Source: an uncultured Clostridia bacterium (lineage in GTDB: Bacteria > Bacillota > Clostridia > Christensenellales > Aristaeellaceae). Taken from it: a stretch of DNA of 64,000 bases. The first letter of the stretch is position 1. Each line of letters begins with the position of its first letter. Of this stretch, positions 10,526-18,486 are shown one piece after another. A program made the translations under genes and the position numbers. Location of the stretch: positions 1 through 64,000 of the forward strand of contig CAMJUL010000006.1 of the NCBI GenBank assembly GCA_946408995.1, in the 5' to 3' direction. The notes below the pieces were generated by a model. That model searched no databases and was not told the DNA's origin. It was given only the letters and a program-made list of their open reading frames with translations.

Positions 10526-13246
10526 TCACTCCCCGTACAGGCGCTGTTCAAGGAGCCAGATCAGCCGCCGCTGGTATTCCCGGTGGGTGGGCTGCTCCGG
10601 GCTGAAGAGCACCATGCCCGGGGTGGTCTTCTCGTAATTGATGCGGTTGCGGATAAACAGCAGCGCAAGCCCCTCTCCGCAGCCCGCCTCCTCCAGGTCG
10701 TACCAGATTCCAAAGGCGTAGTTCCGGTACAGGGCGGGGTCCGCCCCCCGGAAGGCCGCAAGGCTTGGCAGGAAGGTGACAAACTCGTCGGTGAACTTCA
10801 GGACCGGGCTGACCAGGTCATAGGTCACCCGGATCTGTCCCGCCTGGACCTCGACGTACACCGTGCCGATCTGGTACATGTTGCTTGCGATCAGCCGCAC
10901 GGTCTGCATGCCGTCCCGGCTGACGTCCAGGGGCGTGAACATGTACCATTCCCGGACATAAAACAGTTCCCGGAAGCTGAACCCCTCGGAACAGGCGGTA
11001 TTCAGGTTGTAGGTACTGCGCGTGATGCAGGGGATCGGATCCCGCTCGAGGACGGCGCCGCAGCGGGTACAGCAGCGGACGCGCTCCCCGGGCCAGCGGG
11101 GCGTGGCCGGACAGAGGGTGGACCACCGTCCCCGGTCATGCCTGAGGGCCGGCAGCGTCTCCCTGCGCGCCGTCTCCCCGCAGACGGCGCAGACGAATAC
11201 CCGCTCGCCCTCCCGCAGGCATCCAGGCTCCTTGGAAACCTGCCAGGTCCCCTCCCGGTGGAGGCAGGCCGCCACCCGGACCGGGAAAACCGCCTCGCAC
11301 TCCCCGCCCGCGCAGGCAACCGTCAGGGTGCCCCGCCCCTCCTTCAGGGCAGTAAGCACCCCGTCCCGCACCTGAAACAGCTCCGGGTCGGAGGGGGTAT
11401 ACACATAGTCGTAGCTTTGGCCGGTGGCGCTTGCCACCTCGAGGGGGACCGTGTCCCCCCGGTGGACCAGCAGGGTGTCGGCGCCGATGCTCAGGCTCTC
11501 CCGGACACAGGCGATCTCCAGTTCCGCCCGGACGCCGCTGCCGTCCAGGGCGGTGACTCTGAGGAGGACGCTGCCCTCCCCCAAGGCCGTCACGGTGCCC
11601 TCCCGGTCCACCTGCGCGATCTCCGGGCGCAGGCTCTCCCACCGGAAAGGGCCAAGGACATTTCCGGGCACCGTCTCAAGACGGAAGGCCGCCCGCTGCC
11701 CCACCAGGAGCCGCCGGGGCCCCGTCAGACGCAGCTCCCTGGTCAGGAGGGGTTCCGTCTCCTCCCCGCGCTTTTCAAAGCGGATCCCCCCCTCCGTCAG
11801 GCGGGTGATCTCCCCCTCCGTTTCCGCCGTGGCCAGACAGCCCGCCACGTCCAGGGCGGTAACGGTCAGCCGGTAACAGCCGGAGACCGCGTCCGCCAGG
11901 TAAAAGCGGACGACTCCAGCCTCCGAACGGGTCTTGACCGCCAGGGGAATCCCGTCCCGCTCCAGGCTCAAGGTATACTCGCAGGGACCGGAGGATACGG
12001 CGCCGTAGGACGCGGCCAGTTCCCCACCCTCCCCGGTGCCGGAAAAAAACAGTCCATAGGCGTAGGCCCGGGTCCTCTCCTCCGCCTCGTCCAGCACGCG
12101 GATCTCCGCGGCCGCGGCAAGAAACGGCGCCTCCGAGGGAATGACGGTCACCGCGGTGCGCCCGGCGCCCACGGCGGTCACCACGCCCTTTTCATCCACT
12201 GTTGCCACCGACGGGTCCGCGGACAGGTACAGGTATCCGCTCCGGGCCCCTTCAGGCGCCAGTATCGGACGGAGCTGTCCCCGCTGTCCCGCCTGCAAGG
12301 TCAGTCCTTCCACCGTCATGCCTTTGGCCGCCGGCAGGACCGACATCCGAAGGGCGGCTTCCCGTCCTTCCCCGTCCCCGCACCGGATCACGGCCGTGCC
12401 TTCCCCGGCCGCGGTGACAAGGCCCCTTTCGTCCACCCGGAGCACGCTGGGGTCGCTGGAAGAAAAGGACCAGGCCGTCCCTTCCTGAAGCACCCTCAGG
12501 CCCACGCTTTCCCCCTCGGTCAGCCGCGTACGGTCCGCCTCCAGGCGCAGGGGGGCCTGCGTGCAGGGGACAAGTACCTCCCCGTAGGCCTTCAGGCCCC
12601 GGGCGTCGGTCACCTCCGCTTCGGCAAGGACCGTGCCCGGGTGCGAAAAGGAAAACAGGCCCAGCACCGCTTCCCCCTCGCTGTGCCAGATCTGGCTGTC
12701 CGTCTCCTGTCCGTCCAGGGAAACGCTCAGACGCACGGTATAGGGTGCAAGGCCCCCCCGCGGGCGGACGGTCAGGGTCATTTCTTCCCCGGCAGGACAG
12801 CTTTCGGGCCCCTCCAGGGCCAATTCCGGCCAGTCCGCCCCAACGCCTGCCGCGTCTGAAAAGACCTCCTGCCGAAGGGCCCTTCCCGAGGCCGTCTCCC
12901 CCTCCGCCTCCAGGTGAAGGACGCAGGCATAGGGAACCTGCGCAGCCACCGTCCAGTCTTCCCCGGGCCCAAGGACCCGGCGTCCGGCGGTCAGAAGGGC
13001 CGCAGTCCCGTTTTCATACAGGGCGGTCAGGGAGACCGTCACGTCGCAAAAGCGATCCTCCCCCTGATACCGCAGGATAAAGCGGGCCTCCTGCCCGGCC
13101 GCCGTCTCATCTGGCGCGGACAGGGTCAGTTCCTCCCCCGCGGCAAAGGAAACGCAAAAAAGCAGCAGGAAACAAAGCGCCAGCGCCCCGGGGATCCTCC
13201 CGTGCGCCCGCGCCCGTCCGTTTTCCGCCCTGCCGGTGTTTTTCAC
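10526..13246 (-). CDS. large secreted protein with bacterial Ig-like (BIG2) repeats
   Basis: A 906-aa exported protein. The N-terminal segment has basic residues, then a hydrophobic stretch (ALALCFLLLFCVSFAAG) consistent with a signal peptide. At least four BIG2-type repeats carry the pattern SxDPxVxxVDxxGxVTAxGxGxAxI, spread over the middle. Near the C-terminus are two short Cys-rich modules (VCAVCGETARRETLPALRH and RCCTRCGAVL), a motif common in clostridial surface proteins, and a C-terminal globular domain. I see no LPxTG anchor or SLH domain. GTG at 13246 is preferred because GGAGAAGG lies just upstream. Any longer start would run into the tRNA genes. The likely role is surface adhesion or scaffolding. 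Confidence 0.82.
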   Translation of the reverse strand: MKNTGRAENGRARAHGRIPGALALCFLLLFCVSFAAGEELTLSAPDETAAGQEARFILRYQGEDRFCDVTVSLTALYENGTAALLTAGRRVLGPGEDWTVAAQVPYACVLHLEAEGETASGRALRQEVFSDAAGVGADWPELALEGPESCPAGEEMTLTVRPRGGLAPYTVRLSVSLDGQETDSQIWHSEGEAVLGLFSFSHPGTVLAEAEVTDARGLKAYGEVLVPCTQAPLRLEADRTRLTEGESVGLRVLQEGTAWSFSSSDPSVLRVDERGLVTAAGEGTAVIRCGDGEGREAALRMSVLPAAKGMTVEGLTLQAGQRGQLRPILAPEGARSGYLYLSADPSVATVDEKGVVTAVGAGRTAVTVIPSEAPFLAAAAEIRVLDEAEERTRAYAYGLFFSGTGEGGELAASYGAVSSGPCEYTLSLERDGIPLAVKTRSEAGVVRFYLADAVSGCYRLTVTALDVAGCLATAETEGEITRLTEGGIRFEKRGEETEPLLTRELRLTGPRRLLVGQRAAFRLETVPGNVLGPFRWESLRPEIAQVDREGTVTALGEGSVLLRVTALDGSGVRAELEIACVRESLSIGADTLLVHRGDTVPLEVASATGQSYDYVYTPSDPELFQVRDGVLTALKEGRGTLTVACAGGECEAVFPVRVAACLHREGTWQVSKEPGCLREGERVFVCAVCGETARRETLPALRHDRGRWSTLCPATPRWPGERVRCCTRCGAVLERDPIPCITRSTYNLNTACSEGFSFRELFYVREWYMFTPLDVSRDGMQTVRLIASNMYQIGTVYVEVQAGQIRVTYDLVSPVLKFTDEFVTFLPSLAAFRGADPALYRNYAFGIWYDLEEAGCGEGLALLFIRNRINYEKTTPGMVLFSPEQPTHREYQRRLIWLLEQRLYGE

Positions 13247-13280
13247 GGTCCTTCTCCACCTCTTTACGTTCGAATACTCC

Positions 13281-13294
13281 GGAATTATAGCATT
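13281..13294 (-). promoter_or_regulatory. extended -10 promoter of the Ig-like gene
   Basis: On the minus strand TGCTATAAT occurs about 37 bases upstream of the GTG start. The -35 is weak, which the extended TG motif may compensate. Confidence 0.6.
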
Positions 13295-13348
13295 TTTATA
13301 TGTACGTTTGATTACGAATCTGTTATATTTCCCGTCCTTGCGCGGCAT

Positions 13349-13375
13349 AAAAAAAGGCCCGTCCTTACGAACGGG
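13349..13375 (-). terminator. intrinsic terminator of the tRNA pair
   Basis: On the minus strand a 7-bp stem with a GTAA tetraloop is followed, after two bases, by seven T residues, just downstream of tRNA-Glu. Confidence 0.9.
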
Positions 13376-13378
13376 AAC

Positions 13379-13454
13379 TGGCACCTCCAATGGGATTCGA
13401 ACCCATGTTTCCGCCTTGAGAGGGCGGTGTCCTAGGCCACTAGACAATGGAGGC
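13379..13454 (-). tRNA. tRNA-Glu (anticodon CTC)
   Basis: The cloverleaf folds completely. The acceptor GCCTCCA pairs with TGGAGGT, the anticodon stem is CCGCC/GGCGG with loop CTCTCAA, and the T-arm is GTTCGAATC. The CCA end is encoded. Anticodon CTC reads GAG. Confidence 0.95.
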
Positions 13455-13458
13455 AAAG

Positions 13459-13532
13459 TGGCTGGGGAACTAGGATTCGAACCTAGACAATACGAGTCAG
13501 AGTCGTAGGTGCTGCCGTTACACCATTCCCCA
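13459..13532 (-). tRNA. tRNA-Gln (anticodon CTG)
   Basis: The cloverleaf folds completely. The acceptor TGGGGAA pairs with TTCCCCA, the anticodon stem is TACGA/TCGTA with loop CTCTGAC, and the T-arm is GTTCGAATC. The CCA end is encoded. Anticodon CTG reads CAG. It is the first tRNA of the pair, four bases before tRNA-Glu. Confidence 0.95.
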
Positions 13533-13570
13533 ATGCCGTTTCTGACCAGTCATTTCTGACTGCGAAAAAG

Positions 13571-13599
13571 ATTATACCTCGAATCCGCCTGCTTGTCAA
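13571..13599 (-). promoter_or_regulatory. consensus promoter of the tRNA operon
   Basis: On the minus strand TTGACA is followed after exactly 17 bases by TATAAT, about 40 bases before tRNA-Gln. Both hexamers are perfect, as expected for a stable RNA promoter. Confidence 0.93.
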
Positions 13600-13674
13600 G
13601 CCTTCTTTTGGGGGTTTTTGAAGGGCGCGTTGGGTTTTTTGCGGATTTTCCGCTTTTCCTCCCTCGCGCAAGGA

Positions 13675-13704
13675 ACGGGGCGGCGCTTCTCCGCGCCGCC
13701 CCGT
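13675..13704 (-). terminator. hairpin closing the fructan operon
   Basis: A perfect 12-bp GC stem with a 6-base loop lies ten bases beyond the stop of the last gene of the operon. The T-tract after it is weak (TTCCTTG). Confidence 0.7.
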
Positions 13705-13714
13705 CTGTCCTTTC

Positions 13715-14419
13715 TCAGTGGAAGGTGTTCAGGGTCCGCTGCCAGGGAATCTCCACCATGTTGTTGGAGTTGCCGTCCTTCACCACGTCCACCATCGTCT
13801 TGTAATCGGGGATCTCGTCATACAGCGTGACCACCTCGTCAAAGAAGGCCACCGCCCAGGACCCGGGGCTCTCTTCGTCCCACAGTTCCAGGTAGAGTTC
13901 CTCGCCGATGTATTCGCTCAGGTCGATGATAAAGGTCGCCATGTCCGCCCAGGAACCGCCCACGCCTTTTTTGACGCTGGGGAAGCCGGAATCCTTGAAG
14001 TGGCGGTTGCGGAAAAGGCCCACCTGGGTGCCGTCCGCCTTGAAGACCTTGACGGCGGCGGTGCGGCCGCCCATGCGCACGGTGATGTAGCCTACGCCCC
14101 CCAGGATGAAGTGGGAGGAAGTAATGTGCCAGGCTTCCGGTTCCGGAATGCCATTGTTCTCCGGAAAGCCGTCCAGGTGATACTCGCCCGCCTGGTTATA
14201 GGGCATTTCCTCGGCCCAATAGGTGGTTTTGCTGATGATGCCCATGGGATTGCCGTTCTCGTCCGCGGGCCAGTTGTCCATCAGCGTCCAGCCGGTGAAG
14301 TCGCCGGTCTCAAATCCGCCGTTCTCTACCTGGAAGGGGATCCCGCCCTCGGCGAAAGCCGCGGGAAGAAGTCCAAGAAGCAGTGCCAGCGTCATCAGAA
14401 GCGCCAATGCTTTTTTCAT
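13715..14419 (-). CDS. secreted stand-alone carbohydrate-binding-like domain protein
   Basis: A 234-aa exported protein. MKKALALLMTLALLLGL then PAAFAEG is a type I signal peptide with an AxA site. The mature part begins with VENGGFETGDFTGWT, a pattern I associate with jelly-roll domains attached to secreted GH32 and other hydrolases. It continues with a beta-rich stretch (GYITVRMGG) and ends with LYLELWDEES...VAFFDEVVTL. No catalytic motif is seen. It is the last gene of the fructan operon, right after the secreted GH32, so it may bind fructan at the cell surface or work as a separated accessory module of that enzyme. This role is inferred from context. Confidence 0.72.
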   Translation of the reverse strand: MKKALALLMTLALLLGLLPAAFAEGGIPFQVENGGFETGDFTGWTLMDNWPADENGNPMGIISKTTYWAEEMPYNQAGEYHLDGFPENNGIPEPEAWHITSSHFILGGVGYITVRMGGRTAAVKVFKADGTQVGLFRNRHFKDSGFPSVKKGVGGSWADMATFIIDLSEYIGEELYLELWDEESPGSWAVAFFDEVVTLYDEIPDYKTMVDVVKDGNSNNMVEIPWQRTLNTFH

Positions 14420-14558
14420 TTTCTTTTCTCCTTTTCATGTGGTTGACATGCGTGCCGTCGAGCAGAAACCTTTTCGCCTGCCATCCCCGGCAGGGTCCCC
14501 AAGCCGTTGTTCCTTCCCTCTCGCCCCCCTCCGGTCCCGAACCGTCCAAAGCGGTCCT

Positions 14559-16895
14559 TCACTGATAAATGGATCCAACGCTGTACACCCGGATCTCCCG
14601 GACCTCAAGGGCTCCGTCCGCGAACAGACGGACCTCCCTGGCCGACGGGTCCGCGTAGGAGCGGACGCTGATGGCCTTGTCCGAATTGAAGAAGCCCTCC
14701 ACCAGGGACCGGTCGATGAACACTTCCATGGTCAACGCTCCGTCCTTCAGGGGAACCTCCCCCTCCACCACGGAGGCCTTGGCGTCCTTGGCGCGGTTGC
14801 TGGTAAAGCCGTCCATGGTTTCCCTGGCGGTGTAATAGGTAAAGGTCGTATGGTTCCTGCGGCCCTGGGCCTTGCAGACAAGGCCGAAATTCTTTTCGTC
14901 CTTGGGGGCAAGCACCGCCCTGATGTACATCAGGTCCCTGTCCGCATTGGTCAGGGCGGCGTTGGCCTCCTCCACCGAAACGTCCTTCAGGGAGACCAGT
15001 TCCTCCCCCAGCAGGCCGTATAACCGTTCGTCCGGCGCGATGCACACGCCGGTGTCCTCGTCGTTCAAATACAGGTTCCGCGTCAGCCCCACGCAGTGGG
15101 CCCAGCCGGCCGCTGCCTGCTCCGGCCCGGGCCGCTGATCCTGCATGATGGAGAACACAAGGACCCTGCCGGTCACGGGATCCACAAGCACGCTGGGACC
15201 CGTAAACACGTTTCCGCCGTAGTCCAGAAGCTTGGGCAAAGCAAACGCTTCGTCCGGCGTGAACCTGCCCGTTTCTCTGTCGAAATCCCCCAGGAAATAA
15301 TAGACCTTGTTGTCCGCGATGCTGGCGGGGGCGGGAGAGATCAGGAACGCGTAGCGGGTGATCGTGCCCGCCCGGTTGGTCAGCGGCAAAAGGATGGGCA
15401 GCTCCCAGCTGGTGCCGTAGACCACCGATTGGTTTTCCATTTCAAAGACCGGGCCCCTGTACTGCCAGTCCATCTCCACGGTGCCGTCGGGCAGCACCTC
15501 CAGGCGGTCCGTCACATACAAAAGCGCCGTTCCGCCGCCCGCTTCCGTGCCGGAGCAGACCAGCATGTACCACTCATCCCCCTCCTTCCAGAGATGGGGA
15601 TCGCGGAATTCCCCGGCCCGGCCCTGACCGGGCTGCTGGGCGATGGCCAGGGCATCGCAGATCACCCATTCCGTCAGTTCGGGATCGCTCAGGTCCGCGG
15701 GATAGGCCGCGCCGATGTTCTGGTTGGAGATCAGTCCGTCCTGACGGAAGCTGTCGTTCCCGGCGGTAAAGAACAGCACCGGGACGCCGTTTTTGTCCAG
15801 GGCCGCCCCGCCGGACCACACGCCGTCCGGCACCACGGTGTTCTCCGTGGGCACGATGGCGTCGGGGATCTGCCGCCAGTGCACCGTGTCCTCGCTGACC
15901 AGGTGCCCCCAGCAGATGTTCCGCCAGTAGGTCCCCACCGAATTGCTCTGGAAGAACAGGTGGTACAGGCCGTTGTAATACACCGGCGCATGGGGCTCGT
16001 TCATCCAGTGCTGATAGGGACCGCCGTGATACTGGGTCTTGTAAATGTCCCCGGTCAGCAGGTTTTCAAGGCCGATCTCCTCATAAGGGATCTCCCCGGG
16101 ATCCACGGCCGCGAGGGAGGCGATCTCCTCCCCGGAAAGGGCCGTTCCGTAGACGGTCATTTCGTCCATAAGGCCCGAGAACATCTGATAATTGCCCGCG
16201 GCGATCTGCTCCCCATAGCTGTTTTTGCCCACCAGCAGGGCTTCCCTGACCGCCGGAGCGATCTCGGAGTCCGGAAAGACCGGAGTGGAGCCCACCCTTT
16301 CCCCGTTCAGGTAAAGGCACATCTCCCCCTTGACGCCGTCAAAAACCGCTGCCACGTGGTTCCACTCATTCCGCTCAAGGCGTCCTTCGTCGGCCCACAG
16401 GGTAAACCAGTCGTCCCCGGTGCCCACCTCGAAGCAGAGCCGGCCAAAGCGCTGGTAGCCCAGCAGCAGGCCCTGGTATTCCGGCTTGTAATACTGGCTG
16501 AGGATGGCCGTCAGATGGGCGTTCCCGTTGGCCGCGGCGTTTGGATCGTCCCACTCAAAGGCCCGGGGCGCCACCCAGACGCTGACCGTCAGGGCACTGC
16601 CCTCCAGGCGGATCTCCTCCGGCGGATAGGCGGCATAGGTGGACGCGCCGTCAAACAGCAGGGCGCCCCCCGCCACCCCCGACTTGCGCCATTGGGGGTC
16701 CATGGGCTCCGTATAGGCCGGCGCCAGGTACTGGTAGCGGATCTCGGCGTCCCCAAGATGTCCGCTTTCATCATGGAGCGCCCCTCCCGCCCCCTCGTCA
16801 AAGGACAACCGCAGGAGCACGTCCCCCCGGGCCTCTCCCAGGGCGGGAAGCGCAAAAAGCAGCGCCAGCAGAAATGGCAGCAAACGTTTCATCAT
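14559..16895 (-). CDS. secreted GH32 enzyme with N-terminal LamG domain
   Basis: A 778-aa exported glycoside hydrolase likely acting on fructans (levan or inulin) outside the cell. A signal peptide (about 1-22) is followed by a concanavalin-like LamG domain (about 28-262) and then a GH32 five-bladed propeller from about 285. The nucleophile motif reads WMNEPHAP, with Glu300 where the family normally has Asp (WMNDPNG). The RDP motif (EFRDPHLW) and a later Glu in the TSWELP region are kept. A C-terminal beta-sandwich contains the SLVEGFFN and AISVRSYAD motifs. The ATG at 16895 follows AGGAGG by about seven bases. It sits between the intracellular GH32 and the small secreted protein in the operon. 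Confidence 0.88.
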   Translation of the reverse strand: MMKRLLPFLLALLFALPALGEARGDVLLRLSFDEGAGGALHDESGHLGDAEIRYQYLAPAYTEPMDPQWRKSGVAGGALLFDGASTYAAYPPEEIRLEGSALTVSVWVAPRAFEWDDPNAAANGNAHLTAILSQYYKPEYQGLLLGYQRFGRLCFEVGTGDDWFTLWADEGRLERNEWNHVAAVFDGVKGEMCLYLNGERVGSTPVFPDSEIAPAVREALLVGKNSYGEQIAAGNYQMFSGLMDEMTVYGTALSGEEIASLAAVDPGEIPYEEIGLENLLTGDIYKTQYHGGPYQHWMNEPHAPVYYNGLYHLFFQSNSVGTYWRNICWGHLVSEDTVHWRQIPDAIVPTENTVVPDGVWSGGAALDKNGVPVLFFTAGNDSFRQDGLISNQNIGAAYPADLSDPELTEWVICDALAIAQQPGQGRAGEFRDPHLWKEGDEWYMLVCSGTEAGGGTALLYVTDRLEVLPDGTVEMDWQYRGPVFEMENQSVVYGTSWELPILLPLTNRAGTITRYAFLISPAPASIADNKVYYFLGDFDRETGRFTPDEAFALPKLLDYGGNVFTGPSVLVDPVTGRVLVFSIMQDQRPGPEQAAAGWAHCVGLTRNLYLNDEDTGVCIAPDERLYGLLGEELVSLKDVSVEEANAALTNADRDLMYIRAVLAPKDEKNFGLVCKAQGRRNHTTFTYYTARETMDGFTSNRAKDAKASVVEGEVPLKDGALTMEVFIDRSLVEGFFNSDKAISVRSYADPSAREVRLFADGALEVREIRVYSVGSIYQ

Positions 16896-16938
16896 CCGTC
16901 TCCCTCCTGACAAAAACGGGTACGCTATGCAGGGCCCT

Positions 16939-18408
16939 TTATTGCAGCGGATGCGCGTTGACCGACAGGCAGAGGGGCGCGTCCGCCGCGAAGGTGATCC
17001 CGTCCGCCTCCAGGGGCGTCGGGATCAGGGAGGTGACCACCCGCTCCCCGCCGTTGATGAACAGCTCCACGCTCTCCTTGTCCAAAAGCAGCCGCAGCGT
17101 CATTTCGCCCTCCCGCACCTCTGCCCTCACATGACGGGTATGGGCGATGTCCCGGTGGGAGCCGCCGTGGCTGCGGTCAAAGACCAGCTCGCCCCGGGCC
17201 AGGTCGCACCGGATCTGCACATAATGGCTTTCGTCCCTGGCCACGCGCAGGGTGAAGCGGCGGCAGGCGCTGCCTTGGGCGTGCAGCGTGACGGTCAGAT
17301 CCATCAGCCTTCCCCTGACGCCGGGGAGCTCCGTTTCGTCCGAGACCGTCACATGATCATGGGTGACCGTATCCTGCCACAGGGTCTCGATCTCCCGTAC
17401 GGGGCGCTGGCACAGCCTTCCGTTCTCAAGGAACACCTCCCGGGGCATGCTCATCTGGGCGTACCAGGGATGGCGGCGGGGCGCTTCCTTGCAAGTCTCC
17501 CAGTTGTCCATCCAGCCGATCATGATGCGCCGGCCGTCCGGGGCCAGGGTGGTCTGGGAGGCGTAGTAGGTCAGTCCGTGATCCACGGGCTGGATGCTTT
17601 CCCTCAAGAAGCGGTGTTCCTTTTTGTCATACCGTCCGAGGATGGCCACGGTGCCGTAGCCCGCGTGGAATTCTTCCCGGGCGTGCATTTCCTGCGGGCT
17701 GACCAAAAGCACCTGCTTATCCTCCAGCGGGAAGAAGTCCGGGCATTCCCACATGCGTCCGTATTCGCTCCTGCTGGCGTCAATTTCCGCAACGAAACGC
17801 CAATCCAGCCCGTCCGGGCTTTCCAGAAGGAGGATCGCGCCCTGTTTCTCCTCATGCCGGTTGGCGACGACCATATAATACTTCCCGTCCTCCCGCCAGA
17901 TCTTGGGATCCCGGAAGTCGAACTCGCTGTAGCCCTCCGGCAGGTGGGCATGCCGTACGACCGGATTCAGCAGGGATTTCTCAAAATCCGTACCGTCCCC
18001 GACAGCCACGCACTGGGCCTGGGTTTCCCGGCGGAAGGTACCGGCGGGCTGTACGCCGGTGTAGCACAGCATCAGCTTTCCGTCCGGCATTTCCACCGCG
18101 CTTCCGGAAAAACAGCCTCCCGCGTCCGCCGCCGTATCCGGCGCCAGGGCGCAGGGCATATAGGTCCAGTGCAGCAGGTCCTGGCTTACCGCATGTCCCC
18201 AGTGCATGGGACCCCATTGGCGGGAAAAGGGGTGGTACTGGTAAAACAGATGGTACTGTCCCCTGTAATAACAGAACCCGTTGGGATCGTTCATCCACCC
18301 CACCAGCGGTGTCAGGTGAAACAGGGGGCGGTCCGAGGCAGACACCTTCATGGCCTGCTCCCGCTCAAAGTCTCTCACCCGGTCCAGGGGCGTCGGATTC
18401 TTGCTCAT
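16939..18408 (-). CDS. intracellular GH32 beta-fructofuranosidase / sucrose-6-phosphate hydrolase-like
   Basis: A 489-aa GH32 enzyme without a signal peptide, so it should act in the cytosol on imported sucrose or short fructo-oligosaccharides. The propeller shows WMNDPNG (nucleophile Asp41), FRDPKIW and the WECPDF motif holding the acid/base Glu. The C-terminal beta-sandwich has LRLLLDKESVELFINGG. The ATG at 18408 is supported by GCAGGAGG five bases upstream. As uptake here is by an ABC system and not a PTS, the natural substrate is probably unphosphorylated. The products feed the fructokinase encoded at 23271. Confidence 0.92.
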   Translation of the reverse strand: MSKNPTPLDRVRDFEREQAMKVSASDRPLFHLTPLVGWMNDPNGFCYYRGQYHLFYQYHPFSRQWGPMHWGHAVSQDLLHWTYMPCALAPDTAADAGGCFSGSAVEMPDGKLMLCYTGVQPAGTFRRETQAQCVAVGDGTDFEKSLLNPVVRHAHLPEGYSEFDFRDPKIWREDGKYYMVVANRHEEKQGAILLLESPDGLDWRFVAEIDASRSEYGRMWECPDFFPLEDKQVLLVSPQEMHAREEFHAGYGTVAILGRYDKKEHRFLRESIQPVDHGLTYYASQTTLAPDGRRIMIGWMDNWETCKEAPRRHPWYAQMSMPREVFLENGRLCQRPVREIETLWQDTVTHDHVTVSDETELPGVRGRLMDLTVTLHAQGSACRRFTLRVARDESHYVQIRCDLARGELVFDRSHGGSHRDIAHTRHVRAEVREGEMTLRLLLDKESVELFINGGERVVTSLIPTPLEADGITFAADAPLCLSVNAHPLQ

Positions 18409-18486
18409 GGAAACCTCCTGCATGTTTTCTTTGTGGAAAGCCGGAGACCGGCATTCCGGTCTCCGGCACAATGGACGATGCGTTGA

